64,000 bases of DNA from JAISGQ01 sp964500965 (GCA_964500965.1 CAZCQZ010000005.1:14782-78781); one strand, 5' to 3'. Shown: positions 39,168 to 47,240, counted from the first letter of the stretch. Made by a program: numbers and translations. Notes: generated from the letters alone by a model not told the origin.

Positions 39168-39806
39168 TCATCGTAAAACTATCCCCTTTTCCGCCGCCTG
39201 ACCGATAATGGCGGCAGCGGCGGCGTTGTCGTGCATCGCTCTGGCACGGTCAAGCTGTGCGCGGAAGCTCTCGGCGGCACTGCCGCCACGGGGAAACCGT
39301 CCCGGAGTTCCGGCAGACAGATTTGCATCATTGCCTGTAAAAGAGGGCACACGTCGGACAATACTTTCAATGGCGTGGCGCACCCTTTCGACATCGACGT
39401 CCGAAGCGTCGGCGGCATCGGAAATGTCCTCGGCGGCAAGCTTCATAACGTCTGAGAAACATTCCTCCTTAACGCCCAGCAATGCCATTTGCACTTTTGC
39501 CGCCGCTTCCGACTGTGCCTGTTTCGCGGCTTTTTCCGCCGCTCTTGCACGTTCCTGCGCCGCGGCAAGCTGCTCACCGGCAGGAACGCCCTTGCCGGCT
39601 CTGTAGCTTTGCTCCGCCGCCGACGCCTGCTCCTCGCTCAGGCCGTGCTGCGCAAAGTAGTCTTTCAGCACTGCCCTTTCGGCTCTTGCGGTGCGTTCCC
39701 TGACTATTCTGTTCAGCTCGTCCAAATCAACGGCACTGCCGCCGTCTGCAACGTTCATCACCGGAAGCACCAGCATTCTCTTGATGAGTTTTTTAAATAT
39801 ACGCAT
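39168..39806 (-). CDS. Capsid scaffolding protein
   Basis: The 212-residue protein starts at ATG 39806 (AAGGAG seven bases upstream). It begins with a basic segment (MRIFKKLIKRM). A long Ala/Glu/Lys-rich helix follows (YRAGKGVPAGEQLAAAQERA, RAAEKAAKQAQSEAAAKVQM), then a second helical part and AIIGQAAEKGIVLR. This is the composition of Gp20-type scaffolds, and the position between portal and capsid agrees. An in-frame start at 39965 overlaps the portal gene and is rejected. Confidence 0.82.
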   Translation of the reverse strand: MRIFKKLIKRMLVLPVMNVADGGSAVDLDELNRIVRERTARAERAVLKDYFAQHGLSEEQASAAEQSYRAGKGVPAGEQLAAAQERARAAEKAAKQAQSEAAAKVQMALLGVKEECFSDVMKLAAEDISDAADASDVDVERVRHAIESIVRRVPSFTGNDANLSAGTPGRFPRGGSAAESFRAQLDRARAMHDNAAAAAIIGQAAEKGIVLR

Positions 39807-39946
39807 ATTTTTACTCCTTTTCCATTTACAGCCTGTCGGCTTTGATAACATCACAAATGTGATATTTTCCCGTTTTATGCCGCCTAAATACCCAACGTAT
39901 TTAAGCAACAATGCCCGTCGGCAAGGTATATTTGAAAACGGTGAAG

Positions 39947-41260
39947 CTAAGAGATTATCCCCCATTTTTCCGCGTAGCTTTCGGCAGAACGCACACCGGC
40001 TTCAACCTCTTTCAAATCCAGCTCACGCTCGTTTTCCTCGTCCTCCATAATGGGATAAAGGTGCTCGATATGTATTGAGATTTCCTCCTCCGGCAGAGCA
40101 ACGTCCGAATAAATCCGCGCCATTTCAAAAATCGCCCGAACCATCCATTTAAGCGCAGGCTCCCACACCGCCCAGCGTTCCTCACTGCGTTCAATCAGCT
40201 CCCAGTAAAGAGCCTTCATGCTTTTGCCGCTTTGGGCAAGTCCCTGAAGCTGCTCCAGCGACAGATTCGGCACGCCCAAAAGCTCATGCATATCCTCTTT
40301 AATTCTGTTAAGAGTGTGCTCAAAGCGCGAATCGTAGCCGAATTTCGACTCCAGCATTTCAAGCCTTGCCTGTGCACCGTCATCGCCTCTTGCAGGGTCG
40401 GTTACAAGGTCAACCAGCGCACCGGGTGCGATTTTCATGCTTTCAAGGCACGAGCCGTCGGCGTCCACCGCCACACGCTGTGGAAACATATTGAATCTCA
40501 GTGCGTCCAAATCGTCCGATTTCAGGCGGTTGTACGCAAGCTGATTGCTCATTATTTCAGCAACGTCGCTTTCACCGAGCAAATCCCCGGTAAGACCGTC
40601 GTTGACAATTACCCTGCACGGAATGAATGAAAGACCGGTATTTTTTGTTTCGCCGCCCTCAATCAGACAGCCCGTTCCGTCATAAAGCCCCTCCGTCAGA
40701 TAACAGCGACCGCCTGCCATTTCATACTTCTGCCGCCAGATACGCTGCCGGCGGCGGTTGGGGGAATCAACTGTCTGATAAAAGAAAATTATCTTTTTAA
40801 GCTGTTCCGAATCGTCTTCACGGGTTTCGTAAACAAACTCAAGAGAGGGCTTAATTGATATGCCGATTTCCTCACCGATACCGCCGGAAAGCTTTATGGC
40901 AACGCGCTTTCCTATAAGGCAGTCGCGCATACCCTTTAAAAGCCTGTCCGGGAACGAATTGTTTTCCAGCACTTTTTCAATATACCTTTGCCGCTCGGTG
41001 CTGATTTCGTTGGTTTCGCGGTTTTGCACCCTGATTTCCGGTGCTCTGCCGAACATAAACCTGGCTTCTCTTTTAATAAGCTTTTTGCACAGATTTGTAA
41101 TAAGCTTGCCGGGTGCGTAATCAAGCCCCTCCGGAGTGCGCCAGTCCTGACCTGCACCGTCGTAAAATTCATACAGCCTGATAATCTCCGGCATATCGCT
41201 TTCCAGACACCTGCCGAAAAGCCCGTTAAGCTCTGTGTTGATAATATCGGGTAATGACAT
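39947..41260 (-). CDS. Phage portal protein, SPP1 gp6 family
   Basis: The 437-residue protein matches SPP1-type portals. MSLPDIINTELNGLF leads to an N-terminal region with IIRLYEFYDGAGQDWRTPEG. KLITNLCKKLIKREARFMFG is the conserved NxxKxLVxxxxxYLFG-like segment. IVNDGLTGDLLGESDVAEI and YNRLKSDDLDALRFNMFPQR form the wing, and the crown end has LPEEEISIHIEHLYPIMEDE. ATG 41260 follows GAGGAGG. The portal forms the ring through which DNA enters the head. A minor head protein gene, usual directly after SPP1-type portals, is missing; 140 bp of non-coding DNA stand there. Confidence 0.9.
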   Translation of the reverse strand: MSLPDIINTELNGLFGRCLESDMPEIIRLYEFYDGAGQDWRTPEGLDYAPGKLITNLCKKLIKREARFMFGRAPEIRVQNRETNEISTERQRYIEKVLENNSFPDRLLKGMRDCLIGKRVAIKLSGGIGEEIGISIKPSLEFVYETREDDSEQLKKIIFFYQTVDSPNRRRQRIWRQKYEMAGGRCYLTEGLYDGTGCLIEGGETKNTGLSFIPCRVIVNDGLTGDLLGESDVAEIMSNQLAYNRLKSDDLDALRFNMFPQRVAVDADGSCLESMKIAPGALVDLVTDPARGDDGAQARLEMLESKFGYDSRFEHTLNRIKEDMHELLGVPNLSLEQLQGLAQSGKSMKALYWELIERSEERWAVWEPALKWMVRAIFEMARIYSDVALPEEEISIHIEHLYPIMEDEENERELDLKEVEAGVRSAESYAEKWGIIS

Positions 41261-41277
41261 TTTTCCTCCTCTTAATA

Positions 41278-42612
41278 TCAAATTGCCCCTCTGCCCGAAC
41301 ATGAAGCGCGTTCATTTCCAAGGCGTTTCCATGTCATCAGAGCATAGCGGAGCATGTCCATCGCATGGTCGTGCTGTTTTAAAGGCTTGTCCTCGCCGTG
41401 CTCCGAAGCACCGGAATCCCAGACGTATTCCCCAAATTCGCATATTGTGCTTTTGCAGTCCGGTGAGACGGTCAACGTGCCTGCGCCGAGAGCCTCGGAA
41501 ACTGCATGTATTCCCGGAAGCACGGCATTTTTAGCCTTTATGACCCGATAACCGCGCCTGCGCATCTCCGCAATAAACGATGCGGCAGAGGGGTCAACAA
41601 TCAGCACTTCGGGAGAAGCTCCGTTCTCACGGACAAAGCGTTCCAGCGCATCGGCATATTCGCTGTCGGTAAGCTGACCGCTCTTTCTGCCGTCGTGGTA
41701 ATATTCCGCTTTCAGGTGCAGACAAAGCCCCTTTTCCGTTTTTGCCGCCTGTATCAAGCCCAGGGCAAAGGGGTTGTTTGTGCCGTAGTCACAGGACAAA
41801 AATTCCCTTGCGTTTTCAATCGGCTCGGCACGTACATTTCTTTCCTCGGAAAACATGGGGTAAACCAGCCCCTCCGCCACGCACCATTCTCCCAGCACAT
41901 AGCGGCGGAAGAAAACGCCGCTGTAAAGCGACCTGTAACGTTGCCGCACTTCTTCACTCAGGCTTAAATTATCGTCCATTGTAAAATGGAGATATATAAG
42001 GTTGCGACATTCCGCCTTGTCAATCCACTGGGTTTTGAACCAGTGGCGCGGTCCTAACGGGTTACAGGAAAACCAGAATTTCGACCCTGCCACGGAGCAT
42101 CGGGCTGTAGCCTGAGCAATAAAGGATTCCGGCATAATAGCCGCCTCGTCGAAAAACACCCCTGCAAGGGTTAAGCCCTGAATCGCGTCCTGAGCGCGCT
42201 CATCCTTAGCACCGAAAATGTAAATCGTGTTGGTTTTCCCTCCGCAGGAAAGCTCGATTCTGTTTTCCGCGCGGTGATATTCCGCTTTTACGGACAATGT
42301 TTGAAGCATGGGCAGAAGCCAGCCGAGAATATTTCTTCGCACACTGCCTATGGTTCTGCCGCAAATGGCAAAAAACTGACCGTCAAAGCGTTTCATCGCC
42401 CACAGCACAAACCCCAGTGACAGTGCCACGGTTTTCCCCGAACGCACCGCGCCGTCGGCAATAATGCCGTTTGAAGAAGAAAGCCCGGCATTTTTCCACC
42501 ATGCCAGAGCAACGCGCTGCTTTTTTGAAAAGGTACACAGTGTCAGTGCTTTTGTCTGCGCCTTTTTTGCTTTGCAGGCTCCCGTTCTTTTCCGAAGCTC
42601 CTCAAGTGTCAT
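41278..42612 (-). CDS. Terminase large subunit, PBSX family
   Basis: The 444-residue ATPase-nuclease packs DNA into heads. GIIADGAVRSGKTVALSLGF near residue 52 is the Walker A region, IYIFGAKDERAQDAIQGLTL is family-specific, and LAGVFFDEAAIMPESFIAQA is Walker B with the catalytic Glu. FWFSCNPLGPRHWFKTQWID, LHFTMDDNLSLSEEVRQRY and FLSCDYGTNNPFALGL (nuclease Asp) follow. VLIVDPSAASFIAEMRRRGY completes the RNase H-like nuclease. The pattern is that of PBSX/SPP1-like headful terminases. ATG 42612, 42618 and GTG 42624 are all possible; GGTGA is best placed for 42612. Confidence 0.93.
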   Translation of the reverse strand: MTLEELRKRTGACKAKKAQTKALTLCTFSKKQRVALAWWKNAGLSSSNGIIADGAVRSGKTVALSLGFVLWAMKRFDGQFFAICGRTIGSVRRNILGWLLPMLQTLSVKAEYHRAENRIELSCGGKTNTIYIFGAKDERAQDAIQGLTLAGVFFDEAAIMPESFIAQATARCSVAGSKFWFSCNPLGPRHWFKTQWIDKAECRNLIYLHFTMDDNLSLSEEVRQRYRSLYSGVFFRRYVLGEWCVAEGLVYPMFSEERNVRAEPIENAREFLSCDYGTNNPFALGLIQAAKTEKGLCLHLKAEYYHDGRKSGQLTDSEYADALERFVRENGASPEVLIVDPSAASFIAEMRRRGYRVIKAKNAVLPGIHAVSEALGAGTLTVSPDCKSTICEFGEYVWDSGASEHGEDKPLKQHDHAMDMLRYALMTWKRLGNERASCSGRGAI

Positions 42613-43093
42613 CGTCATCACCACTCAATGCCTCCAGAAGCTGTTCGGGTATTGCGCTGCTCTCCGAGCCGTCAACCTTCATAAGCTCAAGCTCGATTTT
42701 TCTCAAGGCAATGTCCCTGTCGCTTTCAAGCTTTGCCCTTGAGTTTTCCGCATCGGCGGTTTCCTTGAAAAGGGGAACAGCCAGAATATCGTGCTGTATG
42801 CCGATAAGCTCCGACAGCACCTTAACAAGTCTCAAAAGCCGTTCCTCGTTGACCGCTTCAAGCTCGGTACACACCGTTTCCGCCGTACCGCCGCTTTTGG
42901 TGCTTACAATGTACCTGTAGATTTCCCTCTCGTCACCGACTGCCTTTTCCACCATTCCCAACAGACTGTCGGTCAGGGCAAGCTGACGTTTAAGATGTCT
43001 CCTCTGTTCTCTGCAACGCCATTCTCCGGTTTTTCTCCGTTCCGAAATGCATTTACATTCCTCCTTTTCGCAGAGATTGTCCATACCGTTCAT
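42602..43093 (-). CDS. Putative terminase small subunit
   Basis: The 163-residue protein is first in the cluster and overlaps the large terminase gene. It is charged and helical, with cysteines at the N-terminus (CEKEECKCIS), then CREQRRHLKRQLALTDSLLG and VNEERLLRLVKVLSELIGIQ. No clear DNA-binding helix-turn-helix was recognised, so the call rests on position. The ATG at 43093 has AGGAGGTG four bases upstream, and a LexA-type palindrome lies immediately before that site. Confidence 0.6.
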   Translation of the reverse strand: MNGMDNLCEKEECKCISERRKTGEWRCREQRRHLKRQLALTDSLLGMVEKAVGDEREIYRYIVSTKSGGTAETVCTELEAVNEERLLRLVKVLSELIGIQHDILAVPLFKETADAENSRAKLESDRDIALRKIELELMKVDGSESSAIPEQLLEALSGDDDDT

Positions 43094-43108
43094 CGAACAC
43101 CTCCTGAT

Positions 43109-43122
43109 AGAACTAATGTTCT
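43109..43122. promoter_or_regulatory. LexA-type palindrome before the phage-derived cluster
   Basis: AGAACTAATGTTCT (AGAACATTAGTTCT on the minus strand) is a perfect palindrome that fits GAAC-4-GTTC, the core of the Gram-positive SOS box. It stands between the promoter elements and the ribosome site of the first gene. Bound LexA could act as a roadblock there. Confidence 0.45.
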
Positions 43123-43394
43123 TTACAATGGTCTGAAATTGCGCCGCACATATGCCGTGCAGCGCGTTTCTGACCTTGTGATGTCATTATATGTTCTTTA
43201 AAGACCTTTGTGCTATCATCTTGTGAAAAACTCAATTTTTGTACTATTGTTTGTGCTTATTGTCAATTTTCGGCTTTAATATGCACTTTTCTCAAATGAA
43301 TATTTTAAAACCGTAAAGGTATTTAACTATTCAATTTAAAATACGGACTGTAATATTTGTCGACAATATGCTTGTTTGTATTTAATCGCAATAC
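43123..43394 (-). promoter_or_regulatory. Upstream control region of the phage-derived cluster
   Basis: No gene is seen here. On the minus strand two start signals are possible. One is TTGACA (43266-43261), 17 bases, TACAAA (43243-43238); the other is TATAAT at about 43194-43189 with only a weak -35. The near-palindrome GGTCTTTAAAGAAC overlaps the region just upstream of the second -10. The expected leader is 80 to 140 nt. Confidence 0.5.
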
Positions 43395-43429
43395 AAAAAA
43401 CAGGGCGGCTTTAAGCCGCCCTGTTTTTT
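43395..43429. terminator. Bidirectional intrinsic terminator
   Basis: A perfect 15-bp stem AAAAAACAGGGCGGC/GCCGCCCTGTTTTTT with TTTAA loop. It ends the ireB transcript and insulates it from the phage-derived cluster. Confidence 0.9.
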
Positions 43430-43445
43430 GTAAGTGAACGAATGT

Positions 43446-43712
43446 TTACTTGTTTTTGGCAATCCATGCATTTGCGAAGTCAAAGGCTTCCGCAAGGCTT
43501 GACTTGACGGTTTCCTTGACAATTTTACCTTTACCTCTAATATCCGGGTCGGTATACTGCAAGCGCAGTAAAACCTTTGTAGCGGTCACGCCGTCGGCCG
43601 CCTTTTCGAGAATCTGCATATAGATGACGTACTTTTCGGTCATATTACCGTAATACAGCTCATCACCGCAGCGCACAAGAGGTCTGCCTCTGTACATCAA
43701 CTGCTCACTCAT
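43446..43712 (-). CDS. Conserved small protein of unknown function next to ireB
   Basis: The 88-residue protein starts MSEQLMYRGRPLVRCGDELY followed by YGNMTEKYVIYMQIL. It ends in a helix that includes SLAEAFDFANAWIAKNK. I recall similar short proteins encoded beside ireB in gut Clostridia, but no function is known to me. ATG 43712 has GGAGTG six bases upstream; the GTG at 43721 is part of that site. It is co-transcribed with ireB (25 bp apart) and followed by a strong terminator. Confidence 0.82.
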   Translation of the reverse strand: MSEQLMYRGRPLVRCGDELYYGNMTEKYVIYMQILEKAADGVTATKVLLRLQYTDPDIRGKGKIVKETVKSSLAEAFDFANAWIAKNK

Positions 43713-43737
43713 CGGTATCACTCCAAACTGTTGCGGC

Positions 43738-44013
43738 TCATTCGCCGACGTAATTTTTCAAAAGGTCGCGCAAAAGCTCATCGCGGTCAACCTTGCGGAT
43801 AAGCGCACGTGCATTGTTGTGCGTAGTGATGTAGGTGGGGTCTTCGGAAAGAAGATAGCCCACAATCTGATTAACGGGATTATATCCCTTTTCTTTAAGG
43901 GATTCATAGACCTGCTTGACGATAACACGCATTTCCTGTTCGCGGTTTGCAATGGAAAATGTAACCGTGCCGCCGTTTAAAAACTCAGCCTGTTCTTTTC
44001 TTTCCTCACTCAT
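43738..44013 (-). CDS. ireB: IreB-family regulatory phosphoprotein
   Basis: This 91-residue protein of the IreB/UPF0297 family is recognised by QVYESLKEKGYNPVNQIVGY, then LLSEDPTYITTHNNARALIR and KVDRDELLRDLLKNYV. In enterococci IreB is phosphorylated on threonines by the PASTA kinase IreK and lowers cephalosporin resistance. In most Firmicutes the gene lies beside ruvX, which is not the case here. ATG 44013 follows GGAGG by seven bases. Confidence 0.93.
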   Translation of the reverse strand: MSEERKEQAEFLNGGTVTFSIANREQEMRVIVKQVYESLKEKGYNPVNQIVGYLLSEDPTYITTHNNARALIRKVDRDELLRDLLKNYVGE

Positions 44014-44047
44014 GATCCAACCTCCAAACAAAAATATTACTCTGTAT

Positions 44048-44076
44048 ATAATAACTCAAAATCAAATCATAATCAA
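44048..44076 (-). promoter_or_regulatory. ireB promoter
   Basis: On the minus strand TTGATT (44076-44071), 17 bases, TATTAT (44053-44048). Confidence 0.65.
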
Positions 44077-44244
44077 GAGCAAATAGTAAACATTCGGTAA
44101 CTTTTATTGTCCGGCAGCTCACTTTCCGAAAGTCGCGGACTTTTAATGCCGCTGTTTGGTGCAGCCGTGCCGGTAATCGCAGAATACTAATTCCTGTCCC
44201 CTCTGCATAATTATTGGTATCAATAATATGCAGGGGGGATTCCC

Positions 44245-44574
44245 ATGAAAACGAATGTCGAAGAACGGGCAATTGAGCTTGGGGAATATATAGTCGAAAA
44301 CAAAGCAACCGTTCGCAAAGCCGCAGGCGTGTTCGGCATAAGCAAGAGCACGGTGCACAAAGACGTATCGGAACGGCTTGAACGCATTGACCACGTACTG
44401 TTTGCGCAGGTCAAGGAGGTTTTGGAGGAAAACAAGGCACAGCGGCACATACGCGGCGGACTTGCAACAAGAGAAAAATATCTCAGAAAGAAAAAAGAAG
44501 CGTCTCACATCGGTATCCGAAAAAGCATAAAACACACCGCACGCTCCGGGGCACATTCATTTGACAATCATTGA
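44245..44574 (+). CDS. spoIIID: Sporulation transcriptional regulator SpoIIID
   Basis: The 109-residue protein has the SpoIIID pattern: VEERAIELGEYIVENKATVR, then KAAGVFGISKSTVHKDVSER as the helix-turn-helix, and RGGLATREKYLRKK as the second DNA-contact region. B. subtilis SpoIIID has 93 residues; here a basic C-terminal tail is added. In endospore formers this mother-cell regulator acts after sigma-E and tunes sigma-K genes. Its presence implies that the organism, or its recent ancestor, sporulates. A G-rich ribosome site precedes the ATG; a sigma-E promoter could not be placed with confidence. Confidence 0.94.
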   Translation: MKTNVEERAIELGEYIVENKATVRKAAGVFGISKSTVHKDVSERLERIDHVLFAQVKEVLEENKAQRHIRGGLATREKYLRKKKEASHIGIRKSIKHTARSGAHSFDNH

Positions 44575-44600
44575 CATTACCGATATAAACGTGCTACAAT
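44571..44600 (+). promoter_or_regulatory. Promoter of the zinc-ribbon membrane protein gene
   Basis: TTGACA (44571-44576), 18 bases, TACAAT (44595-44600). It overlaps the spoIIID stop codon. Confidence 0.65.
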
Positions 44601-44650
44601 AAGTAAAGAAAGCAGACAGACTTTCAGTGCGAGAAAAAGGAGGAGTATCG

Positions 44651-45256
44651 GTGAACTGTCCTTACTGCGGTTTTTACTGTGAGGACGACGTGCGGTTTTG
44701 CCCGTCCTGCGGAAAACAGATAGTTTCTCTTGAGAATACGGAAGCACCGACGATTTCCGCCGTAAACATACCGCCGCAGTCGGAAATGTCTCCTGCCGAA
44801 ATGCTCGTAAGAAAAGCCGAGGATAAGACCGCGAAGCGTTACCGCGGACTGATTGTATTTTCACTGTTTCTTGCCCTTGCTCTGGTGGTCGGAGCTGTGT
44901 ATCTCATGACCCTTTCACCCCGTAACGCCGAAGCGGACGGCATCGAATCCGAAAGCGACTATGTTTCTCCCGTTGTCGGCTCGTGGATGAATGAAAAGGG
45001 GTACATTATCATAACCGCATCGGGAAAATTTGCGTCGGACGGACAAAGCGGCACATATACCGCCGATAATTCCGCCATTGTCTTTAATGCCGACGGTACT
45101 GTAATTTCCGCAGAATACAATATCGACGGCGATATGCTTACCCTCGTCACGACCTACCTCGGAAAGAGCAGCGAATATATTTATTATAAAGTTTCAGAAC
45201 GCACGGATCTTACAAACTCACAGCTTGCGCAACTGTGGAACAACAGCGAAAGCTGA
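44651..45256 (+). CDS. Zinc-ribbon membrane protein with lipocalin-like outer domain
   Basis: The 201-residue protein starts at GTG 44651, seven bases after AAGGAGG. MNCPYCGFYCEDDVRFCPSC is a double CxxC zinc ribbon in the cytoplasm. One helix follows (LIVFSLFLALALVVGAVYLM near residue 75), then an outer domain with VVGSWMNEKGYIIITASGKF and SGTYTADNSAIVFNADG. This beta domain resembles DUF5640/lipocalin-like repeats. The tail TDLTNSQLAQLWNNSES is shared with the next gene. The function is unknown; zinc-ribbon plus helix proteins of this type are common in gut Clostridia. Confidence 0.8.
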   Translation: MNCPYCGFYCEDDVRFCPSCGKQIVSLENTEAPTISAVNIPPQSEMSPAEMLVRKAEDKTAKRYRGLIVFSLFLALALVVGAVYLMTLSPRNAEADGIESESDYVSPVVGSWMNEKGYIIITASGKFASDGQSGTYTADNSAIVFNADGTVISAEYNIDGDMLTLVTTYLGKSSEYIYYKVSERTDLTNSQLAQLWNNSES

Positions 45257-45297
45257 CGGTTTGACGGAATAATGAAAAGAGAACGGGAGAGTTGAAA

Positions 45298-46395
45298 ATG
45301 AACGAAATCGAAAACAATGTACCGCAGGACGAGAGCGTCGAAATTACACGGGAAATCCCGACGGCGGAAACGGCTGTGTCGGCTGAACCGAATGCCGAAG
45401 CTGTGGCAGATACTCCGTCGGAATCGGAAAAGCCGGTTCGCAAGAGCAAAAAAGCACTTATTGTTGTTCTGGTTGCGATTCTTGTAATCGCAGTAGGGGT
45501 CAGCTCATTCATTCTGGGCAGACATTCCGACTTCGACTTCGGCAGCATTTTTGCTCCTTTCTTCGGCAGCACAGAGGACGAAGCAGAAGAAGCCCCCGAA
45601 TTTTTGGGCGCATGGTCGGACAGTAAGCATTCCGTTTATATAAGTGCCGGCGGAATCATTGAAATCGACGGTGCCGGTTACAGCTACACCTGGGATTCAA
45701 AGACCATCACCGTCAAAGCCGCCGACGGTGAAAGCTACGCCATTCGTTACAAGAAAATGTCAAACACCTTAAAGCTCTGGCTTGACGGAAACAAGGACGA
45801 TTCCGTATCGCTCAGGCGCAACACCAGGGGTGATGCCGATGCACTGTGCGGAAGCTGGTCTTTGGGTGATACCGAAATCGTATTCAACGCTGACGGCACT
45901 GCCGAAATTTACGGCAAAAGCTATACCTACACCGCCGATTCATACGAAATCACCTGTAAGAGCAAATCGGGCAAAGAGTATATGTTCTACACCGTTGACG
46001 GTGACTTTCTTTCTCTTTGGCTACCCGGCGAATCGGCAAAAACCCTCCGTTTTGCAAGGAGCGACAGTCTTATTCCCATGCTCACCGGAACCTGGGTCAG
46101 CACGGAGAGCGATGATTATATTATCTGCCACGCCGACGGCACGGTGGAATTTAACAGTTCATCGGAAGAATATTTTGACACTGAAACCAGCACATACATC
46201 GAAGACGAAAGCCTTGTGATTTCTGTCGATGGAATCAGGATTCCCTTTGATATTGAGCTTGACGGCGACAGACTTGAGCTGTGTTATCTCGGTGAAACCA
46301 TTGGTACATTCTGCCGAATTTCAACAAAAACCGACCTGACAGATGAAGAAATCGAGCTTTTGTGGGAATTGTATTCACCCACCGAAGCCGTATAG
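45298..46395 (+). CDS. Membrane protein with three lipocalin-like outer repeats
   Basis: The 365-residue protein has a Ser/Glu-rich cytoplasmic N-terminus of about 50 residues and one helix (ALIVVLVAILVIAVGVSSFI). Three repeats follow, starting FLGAWSDSKHS, LCGSWSLGDTE and LTGTWVSTESD (around residues 103, 180 and 255). Each repeat is a beta unit with GxWS, a FNADGT-type turn and YTYTADSYEI-type strands, as in DUF5640. The tail KTDLTDEEIELLWELYS matches the gene upstream. ATG 45298 is preferred to TTG 45292. It is probably co-transcribed with the zinc-ribbon gene (41 bp). Confidence 0.78.
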   Translation: MNEIENNVPQDESVEITREIPTAETAVSAEPNAEAVADTPSESEKPVRKSKKALIVVLVAILVIAVGVSSFILGRHSDFDFGSIFAPFFGSTEDEAEEAPEFLGAWSDSKHSVYISAGGIIEIDGAGYSYTWDSKTITVKAADGESYAIRYKKMSNTLKLWLDGNKDDSVSLRRNTRGDADALCGSWSLGDTEIVFNADGTAEIYGKSYTYTADSYEITCKSKSGKEYMFYTVDGDFLSLWLPGESAKTLRFARSDSLIPMLTGTWVSTESDDYIICHADGTVEFNSSSEEYFDTETSTYIEDESLVISVDGIRIPFDIELDGDRLELCYLGETIGTFCRISTKTDLTDEEIELLWELYSPTEAV

Positions 46396-46445
46396 ATTGT
46401 AATACAAAAGACGTATAATACTATTTGTAATCGAGGTGTGTTCCG

Positions 46446-47240
46446 ATGGGCGGAAAAAGGAAAATCGACCCGGCGGTAAAAGCAAAAATGGAAGAAGAAA
46501 AGCGGCTTCTTGATGCCCAAAAAGCAAAGAAAAGCCTGTTAATCCGCATTATTATAGCAGTTGCCGTTATCGCGGCGGCTGTTGTAATCTGCGTATTTAC
46601 CCTGACAACTGATTTTAACGCCGACCGCCGACCGCTTAACGGAACGTATATAGCCGAGCAAAGCTATATTGTTGCCACCGCGAGCGGAACAGAGCTTGTG
46701 CCGGAAGCAACATTCCCCGTTGTTTTCTGTGAGGACGGACGGCTGATTTACAGGTACGATTCCGGCACATCGGTAAATTACTACGAGTATAAGGACGGCT
46801 CGGAAAGCTTTGACGGACGTTTGCTGCAATACACCAACGGCGCGCTTTCGCGAGAATTTGACGTAGTGCGCGATGAAAACGGTAACCTGACAATGTACTG
46901 CACCATTGAATCCGTCAACTTTTCCGTAGATGAGCTGCTGAAATACTTCGGGGAAGCCCGTACACGAGAAATGCTGGGTGCGCTCTGCGATGACGAGCTG
47001 TGCGACCTGCTCATAGCCGGCGATTTCGACGCCATCACCGATGCACAGCTTGAAGCTATCGGCGTTAAACGTCAAAATCTGGGAAATCTTGCATTCAGAA
47101 TGGAAAACATGCAGGTGATTTACGAGCTTCACAAGGTGTCCGACGAGGAGCTTTCAAAAGCCGCCGCATTGGAAATATGGACAGCGGCTACGCAACCCGA
47201 ATCGGGTTCGGATACCGTGTCGGCTTCGGAGCTTAACTAG
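46446..47240 (+). CDS. Single-span membrane protein of the same local family
   Basis: The 264-residue protein has a short basic N-terminus (MGGKRKIDPAVKAKMEEEKR), one helix (IIIAVAVIAAAVVICVFTL) and an outer domain that begins LNGTYIAEQS and has EFDVVRDENGNLTMYCTIES. The end repeats the local theme (VSDEELSKAAALEIWTAATQ) and a Ser/Asp-rich tail. It is 50 bp after the three-repeat protein, with TATAAT at 46417-46422 suggesting a possible promoter of its own. No database family is assigned. Confidence 0.75.
   Translation: MGGKRKIDPAVKAKMEEEKRLLDAQKAKKSLLIRIIIAVAVIAAAVVICVFTLTTDFNADRRPLNGTYIAEQSYIVATASGTELVPEATFPVVFCEDGRLIYRYDSGTSVNYYEYKDGSESFDGRLLQYTNGALSREFDVVRDENGNLTMYCTIESVNFSVDELLKYFGEARTREMLGALCDDELCDLLIAGDFDAITDAQLEAIGVKRQNLGNLAFRMENMQVIYELHKVSDEELSKAAALEIWTAATQPESGSDTVSASELN

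Larger units (their letters stand above)
29859..43193 (-). mobile_element. Compact phage-derived particle and lysis gene cluster (GTA-like or PBSX-like)
   Basis: Twenty-one co-oriented genes cover packaging, head, neck, tail, baseplate and lysis in the order of tailed phages. Most neighbours overlap or are separated by fewer than 30 bp. There is no integrase, excisionase, repressor, antirepressor, replication or recombination gene, and no obvious direct att repeats at the ends. The left end is 14 bp from the aroQ terminator; the right end faces a promoter region and the terminator of a conserved small-protein gene. All genes are open and have plausible ribosome sites, which argues against random decay. 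A defective prophage remnant is the alternative. Confidence 0.85.

Noticed and set aside
29780..43440. Prophage attachment sites
   Set aside because: The sequences at both ends of the phage-derived cluster were compared by eye and no shared direct repeat of useful length was found; no tRNA gene is at either end.
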